Positions 43,865 to 56,229 of a stretch of 64,000 nt of DNA are shown here, in pieces. The stretch covers positions 186,001 through 250,000 of the forward strand of contig NQMI01000013.1 in the NCBI GenBank assembly GCA_002270565.1, written 5' to 3'. The position numbers and the translations under genes were made by a program. Under the pieces are notes generated by a model that did not search any database, was not told the DNA's origin, and saw nothing but the letters and a program-made list of their open reading frames with translations. How positions within the stretch are numbered: position 1 is the first letter of the stretch; each line of letters starts with the position of its first letter. The stretch is from Stenocarpella maydis. Lineage: Eukaryota > Ascomycota > Sordariomycetes > Diaporthales > Diaporthaceae.

Positions 43865-45689
43865 GGCCGCGACGGTCGCGCAGTGGCGGAGTTACGAGCC
43901 AATTGGAAAACTTGAAAGCAGATTGGTGATTTCTGCCCGGTAAACCTTGTCGCTCTTTTACCCTGGCGCCATCAGTTGGGTGGTAGTGGAATCGTCATCC
44001 TTATAAATACGTCAGTTGGACCGCGCTCGGTTGACGACATCCTTGGAGACATCGCGGCTGAGCAATGGCCAATTCGAGTCTTACCTGGCTATGACAGCGA
44101 AACGTGGCTTCATCGTGTCTTCGAACAATCCTATGATTTTACGACATGACTCTTATTAGATGGGTCTTCCTGCCACATTTGTAATTTCTAGGCGCTTCTG
44201 GGCGATTTACTACGCTTCCTATATCTATCTGTCTTCTTTGGAAACAAGGGCGGCATTCGCCATGTGCAACCACCAGCAGCGGCATCGTTCGACCATCAAG
44301 TCCAATGTCTTCAATCCCGCACCCACTCTCCGGGATTCAAAGGTACACTGCAATATACTGCCGACTTGACTGCTCATTTGCTCTCCGACATTGCACCAGT
44401 GCTATAAACTGCTCTGCTAAAGTTGTCCGAGTAACAAGTTTACTGCATCTTTGTACATGATCCGAGCAGCACCACGAGACTCGCTATCTGCAAAGGGGTC
44501 GTAAGATTTGTTTCGAGGCATCGCGAGACCACCTTGACTAGCGGCAGGACACGTTTGGCATGACCAGCGACTCAACAAATCACAGTCAAGCTCTACGACT
44601 CTTCCTTTTCAACAGCGAGTATTCCATACAAGTACCTATAAGCCGCCGTAATGTCTTCTCACCTTTCCTTCCAGCGCACCCTGCCGCGAGCAGAGACCGT
44701 TACCATCACCCAGCAAAAGAACACGTTGTGCGAGACGTCTAGCCAAGTCTGTCTCTCAAGGCCGATGATCAGATGATTTCACTACCACGGCTTCGTCCTT
44801 GGGCCAGCGCCTGCCCTACAGCTCGCCCCCGATCCCTAATTTCGTCTTTCCGCTTTGCTCTCGGAAATACCGAGCATTCCCTGTCCGCAAACGCAGGTGC
44901 GCAGACAGGAGAGGCACAGAAGCACTGGGATTCACCAGCCAGGCTCAAAGGAGTGTCATGGTCGCCATCGGTCCATTATCGAAACAACCCCCCTGCAACA
45001 ACCCACCACGTCAGCAGTCACCTTACAATGAGAAGCAAAGCGATCCAACTCAGCCACGCTTGATAGGCAAATCGAATGCTATATCAAACAGGAAAAGTTT
45101 TGACACCGAAACGCCCTTTCCGAAACCTCCACCTTCTTTTTTTTTGCACGTCGAAAACATAAAAGCGCGAACGTTCCACGGCCGACGCCAAACAAGACAA
45201 ACAAAGCACGCAGGGAAACGGTTACTAGAAAATGACAAGGTGAGATACGATTGCAGGGAATGAGGATGCCTTTGGCCCATCAGAGATCGCGTAGTTTCGC
45301 GACGACTCGCACACCAGCGCCTCCGGCTCCGGCTGTGCTCTGCCACTGTGAAGGTATCGCTGGTTCTTGTGATCACGGGCTCAATAGACGCGATGCTCAT
45401 GATCTTAATAGGCGACACGCCCGAAAAGATGCTGTGTCGTGCACAGGACTCCGCAAGCGCTTCCTTCTTCGTTCTCCGCGCATCCAATTACGAGCCCAGC
45501 TTCGTGCCCCGGTCAATAGCGTTCCCACCGAGCCCGTATCGTCCATTCAACGACCATAAACATAAATAATAATCGCAGTGACGAGTAGGTAAAGACACGT
45601 CCTCAGTGGCCGCAGCTGAGCATGTTCTGACTGCTGACTGCTTATCCGGATTGATCCCAAGAGGCAGCCCCATACATGAAACCCAGACT
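43865..45689. other. Gene-free region (1.8 kb)
   Basis: Contains the promoter of the CofD-like gene and the 3' side of the Btz gene. Several short frames exist (for example 45050-45487 minus, 45348-45569 plus), but none has recognisable motifs and none is flanked by matching exons. Nothing supportable as a gene. Confidence 0.45.
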
Positions 45690-47926
45690 CTATCCAGGAT
45701 AAGGAGCCATTCCTGGACCCGCCTGGTTGTAGTAGAAGCCGTCAGGTCCTGGGGACATACCCATGCCGTATCCGGGTGCTGCATACGCCGGATAGTTGGG
45801 ATACGTGGGTATTTGAGATGCGTCGTAGTAATAGACACAGCCCCCACTCTCTTGGGCAACCAATGCTGAAGATGCGCCACCCTGTCCGTTCCCCTGCCCA
45901 CCTGAAGGGTTAACCTGTCCGCTCTGGTTGTAATTCATGTGTTGAGGTTGCTGTGCCCCAGGGTAGAAGGCCGGAGCGGCAACCGACGGCGCCATGTTGT
46001 TACCATATTGCGGGGGGTAGTAGTAACCTTGCGGAGGGGCCATCATCTGGTACGGCTGGTTGTAGTAGGCCGGCTGAGGCTGGGGTTGAGGTTGCGTAAA
46101 GGTAGAAGGTTGGAAAGGCGCGGCATGGATGGCTCGTTCGGGGATCTGAGACAAAGGCGTGCCCGTGGAGAACTGAGATGGGTAAGACTGGTTACGAGCA
46201 TGTGTGTCCTGAGATAAGCTGTTGGCCACCTGGGGAGGTACCTGCTGGTGGAAAGCTTGTTGGTATTGTTGCGGTGGATTAATTTGACGTGTAGGTGACT
46301 CGATATTCTCCACCGAAACGGCCTTCTGCGGCCGGGGTTGATGCATAGGGATGGAGCCCGGCCGGGTTTCTTGGAAGATAGGCTTCTGAGGGAGAGGGTG
46401 CGTTTGAGGATGCGGCAGGTCGCTGATCGAAGGCTCGAAGGCCGCCGGCTGCTCTGGAACAGATGCCGGTGCCGGTCCTGCAACCGGTGCGGGCGTGGAG
46501 GGGTCGGGAGTGCCGTCCATCGGAGGAGGCTGGGGGAAGACTGCGGTCATATTTGCTGGCACAGGCATTGGCATTGGCATGTCTGCCCGAGCCATAGGGG
46601 GGAGCCGGACAATGGGACGTGACATGGCGGATCCGGTCGGAGATATGAAGTCTGCTGGAGCAATCGACGAACGCCGACTCATGTCGACACTCGGCGTGTA
46701 GACACTTCCTCCATAATAACTTCCTCCATAGACACTCGTGCGGCGCGAGTAACCGCCGACTGAGCCCAGACCTTGGCGTGGCTTGCCGCGCACCCGCTGC
46801 TGGTTTGGTCGTAAAGCCCGAGGAATAAAAATGAAGGACCTGTCAACAGCAGGGAATATGTAACGAGGTGGGTTGTTGGGCAGCGAAATCCGCACAGGCT
46901 TGTCACGTCGGAGAGGGGGCCTGTGGTCAGGTAATTTCGTGTACCTCTTGATGGCGATACCAGAGAACGACTTAGGCTCCTTGAGCCCTGGGAAGAAGAC
47001 GCGGATTTCGACGTTGCCCAGGGTCTTCTCGGTCGATAATGTCCTGTTGATTGGAGTGTTGCTGGGAGGGCAGGTGGGGATGTGTCCGTCACCGTTGGGA
47101 AGGCCTTCGGCAGGTTGAGCGGATTGCCTTGGTTGTCGAGGAGGCATGGGTTCGGCAACCGTCTCATGCATGTCGTGAGACCAAGGGCCACTCGTCGTGG
47201 GATCAAAGGGCGACTGGAACGACCTGCAAGCAGTTAGTTGGCGGCCATACTGGCGATGGGAACTTGGGTGAAAGGGGGGGCTGTAAATCCATACTGTACG
47301 GGTGCGAAGGGGCCGCCGAAACCGCGACCTCTTCCACGACCTCTAGCCAATGCTCCTCTCCCAAAGGGGCGGAAACCATTCGCAGCAGGCCCGGCGTGAC
47401 GGTGGTCGTGCATAAAGAATGCTCCACGATTTGGCACGAATGCCGGGTCCTCGTCCCTTTTCTTGCGGTACTCTTCATGTTCACGTCTGCGGCGTTCGAA
47501 AGGAGGTTCCTGAGACGGGACCGAGGTCGAGCTGACCACCACTGGCCCGCCCGGCTTTGACGGTGGCGCAGTGGGTTCGTCCGCATCGGCGGTCTTGGGT
47601 GAGTCTGGGATGCTCAGCTCGTGAAGGCGTGATTCGGACTCGGCGATAGCGTCAGAAGCGTGAGGGTCAGCGCGACGATCACTGGCTTTGGCCGACCCAC
47701 GGCCCGAGTTCTTCTTGAGGGGGGATATGGGTGACGCCTCGTCAACATTGCTGGTGTCGCTATCATCCGCATGGTTGTTCTCGTCGCTGATGACGGATCC
47801 TTCGGTCATCGAGTCATCGTCAAGAGCGTCTAGAGTCTCGGGCCCACCGTCGTCGTCGCCATCATCGTCAACGCGGCGGCGGTGGCCGAGGGTCCTCCTG
47901 CTACTGCGCTTGGGATTGGCAGCCAT
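45690..47926 (-). CDS. Btz (CASC3/Barentsz) domain protein, probable exon-junction component
   Basis: Predicted 721 residues from two exons, 47926-47295 and 47223-45690. The conserved eIF4AIII-binding Btz/SELOR segment lies at the end of exon 1: EHEEYRKKRDEDPAFVPNRG, AFFMHDHRHAGPAANGFRPF, then an RG-rich run GRGALARGRGRGRGFGG. CASC3-type proteins clamp eIF4AIII on mRNA. The N-terminus starts with a basic patch (RSSRRTLGHRRR) followed by acidic, disordered sequence. After the intron comes a folded-looking segment (NVEIRVFFPGLKEPKSFSG, PPRYIFPAVDRSFIFIPRAL), then a long Pro/Gln/Tyr/Gly-rich tail. The 71-nt intron joins FAPVQ to SFQSPFDPTTSGPW. If it were retained, the protein would end at 230 residues with the Btz segment intact. 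Confidence 0.85.
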
Positions 47927-50900
47927 CTTGTGTGTGGAGATCGGCGGTCGTGGGGACAGGATGGCGGGGAATTGACTGCAGCGCGAGCTGTAGTTGCAGC
48001 GCTTTCAGGTTGTTCCGAGGTTCGTCATGCGGTATCTGGTGTCGAGATGAGAGTTGTCGGGAGTTGTTTGATTGCCAGACCAGCGAGGCCAGGCTAGGAC
48101 GAATAGGTGGATGGATTCTGTCAGGAACCGCGCTGCGGCAATGCAGGGAAGCGTGGCGTGAGAGTGACTGTTGAAACTGGAACGAGCTCTCGCAGGTCGA
48201 GAGCGCCCCGGAACAGAAGGACAATCAACAAAAGGCCGATATGTCAGACAGTGGCTGTGGCAGCAGGACTGGTGCGGCTGCAGATGCAAATTGCAGTGGC
48301 AGATGCAGTCGCAGTCGAGGCACACCGACTGCGGATTTGGGTCCTAAATCCGGCAGATGGCCTCAAGGACGACGTGATGCCAGGTACGAAGGCGTGGGTG
48401 GACGGAGGGGGGTTTGGCTTCGAAGAGTCAAAGGCGAGGCTGCGGCATGAGACTGAGTAACAGTGACTGGCGGGTGGCGGAAAGGGGGGGGAGGGTGAAG
48501 AGGGAAAATAGCTAGCTGCTGGCCAGATAGAGTCTGGCGGGAGGGGGGATTTAGCAACCCCGGGGAGGAACAACTGGCGATGCGTAAGAGTTGTGATGTT
48601 GAGAATGACAGCAGCAAGGAAATGCTGTCCAAAAAAAAACAGCAACGGCAACGGCAGCGGGCAGCGAGCAGCGTGAGGATGACGGAGAGCAGACCTGGAG
48701 CTGGGCTGGAGCTGCCGTGGAAAATGGATCCCAAAGCTTTGGGTGGTTCTGGCCGGCCACGGGTGCTGGCCGTATTGTACGGGTTTTCTCCGTATGGTGC
48801 TACGTATTTTACTCGGTATCTGCCCTCGCCTGAGGTATACTCAAGTACATACCTGGTGTTAGTGTACACATGGCTGGGGCCGAGGGCCTGGACCGCATGC
48901 CCAGTGGACTGAGTGCCGTTGCAACTTGCCACAGCAGAAGTACTCGAGATACTGCATATCACGTCCCTCTGGCCTGACGGTCAGCCTGAGCCATAATGAT
49001 AGCCACCTACCTGATACTCTTATGAGCCTCCAACATCGGATAGATCCCTGGATCTGTCTGCCTGCCTGCCCGCCCATGGGGTAGACCGAGTCCGTTTTGC
49101 AAGTAACCTCGGAGCCTTGCGAAGCTTTGGTCGATACGTAGCAAACGTAAGTAACCTGCCAACGCGAAACAACGCTGCTTCTGCTTCTGCTTCTTTCCAC
49201 AGCTGCCGTCGATCCAGCCAGCAGCTACCACTCTGCCGCAGCACCCAGGTACATACGTAGTACTTAAGTATCTAGGTAGGTATGAAAGAAGAAGGCTCCA
49301 CTCGCTACACGGACTTCAGTACAATCGTATTTATCATGTTACGTACTTTGTCGCTCCAGCCCCTCCGTTCTTTTCCCCCAGTCAGTGCAGCACGCCCGCT
49401 GTCCATCCGAGTCAGCGTGTATGGCTGTCGCACGCCCATCACGAAACACCTGGGCAATCCAAAGGAACGCCCACATTCGACGGCTGATCCATCCACGACC
49501 ATCTGAAAAGGCTTGCATTATCTTATCAGCGGCGTAGCAGCCTGCTGAGCTTTGGCTGTCACCGCCGGCTTGCCTATCTCTTCGACATCTCGCGGTCCTC
49601 GTCATGCTTGAACCATAAAACGGGGCCTCGGATAAGCAGCTGTCGAGTTTCTCACGGCCAGGCTCTATCATACTCCCAATTGGAGCTCCAAGGATCAGCC
49701 GGTGAAGCTGCCCCAGTGTGTCGGACCTTTCCCCGCCCTTCGGGATGACTACTACCCAGAGCGACCTGCTGTATAACGACGTACTACAAGTACATGCCCG
49801 AGTACGGATTCAGGCAGCTCTAATCTCTCTATTTGCAAGGCTGCCTTGAGAAATGAAAATGATGCGTGCGCCCTGCACTGGGGGCAAATCACAAGCCAGC
49901 TGTGATACAGCCCTGAGTGAAAGTCGTCATTGACTGGCTTTGGAGGCGATTGATCTTCACATGATATCACTACCAGGCACCACTCCATCGTTCCCACCAA
50001 GCAACCAGGAAACGGTATAATTGGCCGACCCTATCGGTCGGTAGAAGACAATAGATAATACCACACACACTGCACAATCATCTTTGCAGTGTGCCTAATA
50101 CACGCATATATATCTCGAACGACAATGTCTAACCCATCTCCCGCGCCCGCCACCAGGCCCGCCAACCTGTCACGCCGGCGCTGTGCGACCAGCACCCCAG
50201 CCATCGCGAGCAGCACCACAGCACGATGCTGGCCAGAACGGACGCAGCACTGCAAGCAGGCGGGCACGACAGCCCCTTCGGCTCGAATCAAGCGAGCCCA
50301 GCGTTGGGGCTAGCTACTGCAGGCCCGGTGTCGGCACGTTCGGGCTCCATCCTCATAGTGTAAATCACCGCGAAACGGGGGAGGATAGACACGCCCTGGG
50401 GTAACCCGGGGTCGCGCGGGGTAGGTGGTCTATCAAGCAGGACGGGGATGTAGGCCGCAAGCCTCGCCGGAGCGAGCGGGCCAATCATTTTACATGGTCC
50501 CCTCGTGCCACAGCAGATGTAACACGCGGGCCATGAAGCACGCCGGCTGTGTCTTCGGTGGCTGCCGCATGGAAAAGTTTATCAGTGCGTATTTATCCTT
50601 CATCTGCATGTATAAGTCGGCTTGCAGCTTCCTTCGTCTTAAATGATTGAGCCCAGTGCAAGTAGATACCCGGGATTCCTAGCGAAGCCACTACAGGCTC
50701 AGACTACGCGGTCAGCGAATGGAGGGCATCCGACGGCCTTAACAGGTGAGCAAAGGCTTTGTAGCTGGCTGTGACAGGGCATATGTCCTATCAGTAAATA
50801 CGAGACTGCTTTTGCCAAAGGGTAGAATGCGTAAAACAATCCAGAGTAAGCGATGGTATTAAATATCGCTAGCTAGTGTTGAGACAGGTGCTCAAAAGTC

Positions 50901-51017
50901 CATTTCAAAAGCATACCAATGCGTAATCACTTCACTACCAAAAGTTCACACTGCCATCAAAAGGCCGTGAACAGGGCTTCATGTCCCGATGCCCTTCGTT
51001 GAAGCCGCATGACTCAT
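47927..51017. other. Long gene-free region (3.1 kb)
   Basis: Includes the promoter and leader of the Btz gene at its left end and the 3' side of the aspartic protease at its right end. The frame at about 50089-50313 starts with a plausible ATG (MSNPSPAPATRPANL) but has no similarity or splice support. No RNA gene was recognised. The region is ordinary unique sequence apart from short CTTCTG-type runs near 49180. Confidence 0.45.
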
Positions 51018-52398
51018 CTAAGAGCCGGTGGAAGGAGGCTCCAGGTTTTGCGTCTTCTCGATCTTGGGAACAACACCAAAGCGGGTGTTTCCCTGGTCCC
51101 AGATCGCATAAACGCTCTTGAGGAAAGTATCTCCCAGGATGTCAAAGGGGTTGTCGCCGCGCGACTGTACGCCGCCGTACCAGTAGCCGTCCTCCGCGAC
51201 GGTAAAGGCTAGGTCCTCTTTCTGGATGGTGAACTCCTTGTCGCCCACGGCGACGCTGAAGTCGGGCAGGTCGTCAGCCGTGGTGGAGGTGGGGAACAGC
51301 CAGCCCTGCTGCTGCTCGTCATACTTGGCGCCGGGGATGGCCTTGTACAACGCCTCGCAGACCTGGTCCGAGACCAGGGCGAGGGTGGTGCCAGTGTCGG
51401 CGATGGCGGTGTTGTTGGCCAGGTCGAGCTTCTTGCCGGCGACGGTGGCGCTCGCCGAGGGGAACATCCAGAAGCCCTGGGAATTGTCGATGTCGACGTA
51501 CGAGATCTCGTTGTTGCCCACGAGGTCCTGGTCGATGTACCCGAAGGTGTAAAAGGACTTGGCCTGGTCGTCACGAGTGCTGTAAAACGCGGACGTGAAG
51601 AGCTGGGATTCCTTGGGGATGTCACCCTGTTCGATCATGTTCGCTGGAGGAGTGTTCTGTGGGTCGGGCTGGTTGTCCTTGGTGATGGTGTTGATCGAGG
51701 GCCATGCGAGACCGAGGAGTCCGTCACCAGTCCCAGACGTGAATTGGTCAGCGGCAACCTTTGCCAACTCAACGGCCTGGTTCTCGACAGCCAGGCCGCC
51801 AATCGTGACGGTGTCGTAGCCAACATCGCCAGATGCAGAGCTGCCGTCACCGTATGAGATCTTCCAAGCCTCGCCCTCTGCAGCCTTCCAGGTGGACGAC
51901 TTGGATGGGTCAAAGACATTATGCCCCTTCTGGGCGCTCGCGGGGAGCTCAGTTGAGAAGACCTGGGGCCATCAGCTGCGGACCAGTTGAAGAATCCTGC
52001 TTTGAGTCACTTACCCAGAGGTCAGATGATCCAGTATCAAAGTCAAGCATCAGCTTCTGGGCAGGAGTGCCGATGTCGACCTCGCAGAGGTACATGGAGT
52101 CATTCTGCTGGTCCTCGGCGGTGACCTCACCTGTCTGGTCACCAACGGCCTTGACGATCTTGTGCACACGGCGAATACGTCCTCCACGGGCAATTTTGGA
52201 GTGAGCGAGCCCACGTTGGTGGATTGTGGTGGCATGGCGGTAAGGACCAGGCTTGGTGGGCTGGAAACCAAACTTGTTCATCAGGTAGACGTAGGACTTG
52301 GTGCCGTGAGCCTTGTAGTTCTTGTTGGGTATGGCGTAGACCTTGTGTAGGCCCAACTTATGTTTGAATTCATGCTGCTTCTTGAACAGCGCCTCCAT
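51018..52398 (-). CDS. Pepsin-family aspartic protease (A1) without visible signal peptide
   Basis: Predicted 442 residues from two exons, 52398-52015 and 51962-51018, joined in phase 0 (SSDLW-VFSTELPASAQKGH). Both catalytic aspartates are present: D121 in LDFDTGSSDLW and D317 in AIADTGTTLALV. The flap tyrosine is in KISYGDGSSASGD. The N-terminal 88 or so residues look like a charged propeptide (MEALFKKQHEFKHKLGLHKV, then RGGRIRRVHKIV) but contain no hydrophobic signal sequence. The frame extends six codons further to a GTG, and no upstream exon encoding a signal peptide was found. The likely acid protease may therefore act inside the cell or use an unconventional route, or a first exon may be missing. 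Similar signal-less forms seem to occur in other fungi (memory, unchecked). Its leader carries a 17-bp tandem duplication. Confidence 0.88.
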
Positions 52399-54608
52399 TA
52401 TTGCTTTGGTAGCCACGGTGAGTGTGAGTGAGATTTCAGAGTTGGTGAGATTTCAGAGTTGGACGAAAGTCTTAAAAGAAGTCAAAATGTTGTGATGTGC
52501 AGTTGGAGAGTTCTTGGCGGTTAAACAGAAGGACGACATATGTTGACGTCGAGAAGGTGGGATAGAGAAGAGGGTGGTAGTTCCCGAGGAAGAAGGTGTA
52601 CTTAAATATGGAGAGGGCTACTGTGCGGTGGAGGTATACCGTCTACTGGCTATCTATTTCTCAAAACAGTGGGGTTTAACGGCCCCAGCCAGATCCTGGA
52701 TCATCATAGGAGAAGGTGTCTCGGAGTATGCCTGTTGATATGTCCACCTGCTTGCTGACCGTCCCCATCCGGTGGTGCTCCTGATACGGGAGATATAATG
52801 ACGTTGCCACACTATGCATCTTGAGAATGTTTCCTGGACCTGATCTGTCACGACTTGCCGGGCGAGATTATCCGCCCTGCTTGTGATAATTTGCCCGACA
52901 GCACGTGTCTCAATCGATGTGGGTGCACGATCGCGACAGGCTTGGTTGGGCGATGGCAATGTTGCAGAAATGGATCATCTCATGCACGGGGGGTGAAGGC
53001 CAGCAAATCAGTCAGGCTCAAGCAAAGACATAATAGATGGTACTATTGTTTGATCACCTGCAAAGCAGGGGTAAATTACCTGTCGATGGACACCGATGAG
53101 TGTTCATGGGTTGCGCCTGACGAGCTCCGTCGACGTGCAAACGAGGTTGACAGAGGAGAGGCCAAGCTTGCGTCACTTTGTACTGCTTCCTGTGGCTCCC
53201 GGCGGTTTGAGACTGGCGTCATACCTCAATGACCTTGGTCTTCTGCTGCCCAAACAGGCATGACACATAGCGCAGGGTTACAATAGCGAAGAAGAAGCAG
53301 TGCGAAGCGAACAGGAGGACCATGTCATTAATCCACGACAGGAGGCACAAGCAACAGACATCAGAGATAGCTCCCCTCTTCCCCCACCAATCCCGGTCCG
53401 GGATCTCTGGAAGGCCCAAAGGGCAAGTGGGGACCAAGATACGCAGGTGAGCCGCCGAGAGGGAAAAGATGGTGCATATTACATTGTACATAGGCTGTTG
53501 AAAACAAGCTTTCGCCTACTGCAACCCCAAGAATAGTACCACGAGGCTGGTGATTGGACAGCACGACGCTTCACGAGAGCAGCGATCACACCATTAGCAG
53601 CCAAAAACCGGGATGCAGGAACCGGGTGGCCAAGGCACATCAAGATCTCTTAGCATCGAGAGGCCGCCTCCTGACACCAGGCAGATTCTGGTTATCAGCG
53701 CCATGTCACTGATTGCACAATGGCGCTCTTGTTGCATAGCTGGCTGGAACCCTCTTACGCGTCCTTTTTGATTACATCCCTGGGGTCTGCTCCATATGCT
53801 GCGGAAGATCCCAGATGGGCGAGGTGGAAGTAGTTAGTTGTTTTAATGACGCAAGCCCAAGGCCTCCAGGGCTATGTCAAGCTTTCTTCTTATCACGGAG
53901 AACAACCCCCCCTCCCCTTGTTGTCGTATTTAATGCCAGCGGGCCAACCCGAGTGCTAAGCTTGGAGGCGGTGTGACTTCATTCTCTTTTAATTGATGTC
54001 GACTACAGCTGCTATGAAGGGCAACAAGTTGTGCATACCTAAGGCTTCGTTCTGAATACGGGGGGGGATGATATCTTCCTACTTGGAGGCTCACTACCTA
54101 ATCCATGCTGTTTGTGGTGTAGGGGAGGTACCCTTATATTGAGCAGTGGCATGGAGTTGTAGGCGACGGACACTGAAGCACGGATGTATTGTTCTTTGCG
54201 CCGTCTATTCTGAGTTTATCCTGAGCGCTCCAGGTCCTAGTACCACAGGCCTCTAAAGTCATGCCCAAGGCCGTGCTTCCAACAGCTGGGTGCATGCGCG
54301 AGGCTTGACCCGCATTGTGGCGTAGCACACAAATAACATCCGAGTTGTCGCATGTTGTGAGACTTTTGTGCGCCCAACGCCTTTTTTTTGGGTACGTAAT
54401 TGTCTGGCAGGTTGAGTCCTCGGGAGTCTCTAGCGCCTGGATCGCAGTAAGCACTTTAACGAGACAATTCTAGTCGCTTATTGGGACACTTGCACAAGGG
54501 TAAACTCGAAGATGACGATCATGATTGGGTACGCAGATAGCATTGGGCTCCATCTACTCAAGGTCTCAGCCGCTCGCGATTACGCTCAGAACAGCTGCCG
54601 GTCAGTGA
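52399..54608. other. Gene-free region (2.2 kb)
   Basis: Contains the promoter and leader of the aspartic protease (minus strand) and the 3' side of the aminodeoxychorismate lyase gene. No protein-like frame was recognised. Apart from the 17-bp tandem duplication I see no structure. Confidence 0.45.
52428..52461. repeat. 17-bp tandem duplication in protease leader
   Basis: GTGAGATTTCAGAGTTG occurs twice back to back, starting 30 bases upstream of the protease ATG (which lies on the minus strand). Confidence 0.92.
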
Positions 54609-55475
54609 TTAGACCTCTCTCTTCTTGATGTTGCCGAAAACAAATCCCCTAACACCGTTACTCAGCCAGACTGCTTCACCATCCGCAACGTCTTTTGCCT
54701 TGACCTCTTCTTCGACAGCCAAGCCGCGTTCCAAGGCCCACCGCCTGGTCGTACCGTCCTGTCCGCCGCTGCCGCTGCCCGCGCTGAACATGTCGGCAAC
54801 GGGCGGCGTGACCCACCGGCCCCCACGCAGGAAATAGGGAGTAGTCAAGCTGCCCTCCATGATAGATCCGGTGGCCTCGTCCACGATGAGCACCTCCTGG
54901 GTCGTATCGGTGGGCTTGAGGTTGGCGCGCGCGCGAGCTTGGTCATACATCTCGCGTTTAGTCGTCTTGTAATGCGTGTACTCGGAGCGGCGCGTGGGGC
55001 GGTCGTCAAGGTAGACGACATATGAAGGTGATAGTTGAAGCTGGCCCAGCGGCGACTCTTGGCCATCAGCCGAGCCGTTGTCAATGGGAGCCACCAGCTC
55101 TCGGGGGAAGAGATTGGCCAATGATGTTTCGGGGACAACCGAAGATTCCAGCCCAAGTTTTCCTTCCTGCGAGAGCAGGACCTTGATTCTCTTGGCATGG
55201 TCACTCATGTCGTGGCCAAGATGCCCCGTCACGAAGGACTCCAACTTGGCCAGTCCCTCCTGCCCATCGATCGCCGCAACTGCTTTCTGCCAGCCCCAGT
55301 GGGATGCTGCCCTCAGCATACGGTCGCGGTGGTAATCCAACATGTAGTAGGGAGACCTCTTGGTAGAGTTCCAACCGAGGCCCTCCGGCTGATTGTTCCC
55401 AAGTTGAAGTAGCTTGAGATCGAAACGTAGCGACGTAAACAGCTGCAAGTTGTCGTCCATTTTGCTCATGGTCAT
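54609..55475 (-). CDS. ABZ2: Aminodeoxychorismate lyase (class IV PLP enzyme; folate/PABA pathway)
   Basis: Intronless, 288 residues from the first ATG of MTMSKMDDNLQL. ABZ2 releases pyruvate from 4-amino-4-deoxychorismate to give p-aminobenzoate. It starts with LFTSLRFDLKLL, then STKRSPYYMLDYHRDRML (fungal Abz2 signature). The PLP-lysine segment is SEYTHYKTTKREMYDQARAR (K170 in this numbering), which lines up with KTTSRDHYARARVR of yeast Abz2 as I recall it. GSIMEGSLTTPYFL and RRWALERGLAVEEEV follow, with the class IV C-terminal VWLSNGVRGFVFG. Two further in-frame ATGs (M3, M6) are alternative starts. The frame runs 52 codons further upstream, with ATGs among them, but that part (RLLRDIIFQSCPLP) does not resemble the family. 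Confidence 0.88.
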   Translation of the reverse strand: MTMSKMDDNLQLFTSLRFDLKLLQLGNNQPEGLGWNSTKRSPYYMLDYHRDRMLRAASHWGWQKAVAAIDGQEGLAKLESFVTGHLGHDMSDHAKRIKVLLSQEGKLGLESSVVPETSLANLFPRELVAPIDNGSADGQESPLGQLQLSPSYVVYLDDRPTRRSEYTHYKTTKREMYDQARARANLKPTDTTQEVLIVDEATGSIMEGSLTTPYFLRGGRWVTPPVADMFSAGSGSGGQDGTTRRWALERGLAVEEEVKAKDVADGEAVWLSNGVRGFVFGNIKKREV

Positions 55476-56229
55476 ATCAATCAATGCCCTGTACGGCTTG
55501 GTCTGATGATATGGTAACAGGGAGACGCGCAAAAGGGGTAAAAAGCTGTCGGGCAAGGGACAAGACTGGAATATTATGTCGCGAAGGAGTCGAACCATGA
55601 AGCCCATGTGGGCTGACCCAGCGGGCTGCAACGCCGGCAGTTACAACGGCAAACCTAGAGCGATTCCACTTGGCATCGCTCCTGACGGACACAATATACC
55701 TAGGTGCATGTTTCTTCTCAATCCATTGTGCTGTCAAGAGTCAGCAACTGACTATTCTGAAGTGAATTTCGCGTGTGCTGCGTATGAGCCTCGACGCCCA
55801 GCTGTGTTGTGTGAGGTCTTCAGTGCCCACATGCGGGCAGCTTCTGGGCCCATTTCCATGGGCCGATGACGCTGTTGCCAGTGGCCCGTGCTCCCGTTGT
55901 CGAGCAGCTCGCCGCCAAATTCCATCCTTGCTCATGCTCTGCTCATCAATCCTATCAGCAAGACCTCCAATTGCGCGCGACCAATTTTTCGCGTCCAGCA
56001 ACAAGCAGCCGCCCAGCCGACCGACCGAACAAGACAAGGCAGACGAAGCTTTGGCTGCACCACGACTCCCTCGCCTCGACTACTCTCACTCAGTCTTGTT
56101 GCCATCGCTCTGACCTCGGCATCCTGCCAATTGCTCCCAGCCGTGGGGATCTTGGATTCGACTCGATTCTGTGCATCCATCATTGTCCTATAGGGCATCT
56201 GGCACAGCTCCACATCCCCGAACGACATC
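55476..56229. promoter_or_regulatory. Divergent promoter between ABZ2 and TOM70
   Basis: About 750 bases between two divergent starts. The last 350 bases before TOM70 are pyrimidine-rich, as in a fungal 5' leader. Nothing else assigned. Confidence 0.5.

Noticed and set aside
45050..45569. Overlapping frames on both strands (145 and 73 codons) that look faintly protein-like
   Set aside because: No recognisable motif, no supporting splice signals and no matching neighbouring exon.
50125..50313. Small frame MSNPSPAPATRPANL... with a plausible start context
   Set aside because: Composition is Pro/Ala/Arg-rich as expected by chance in GC-rich DNA; nothing supports expression or conservation.
55585..55600. 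GGAGTCGAACC, resembling a minus-strand tRNA B box
   Set aside because: The T arm does not pair and no 70-90 base cloverleaf can be drawn.
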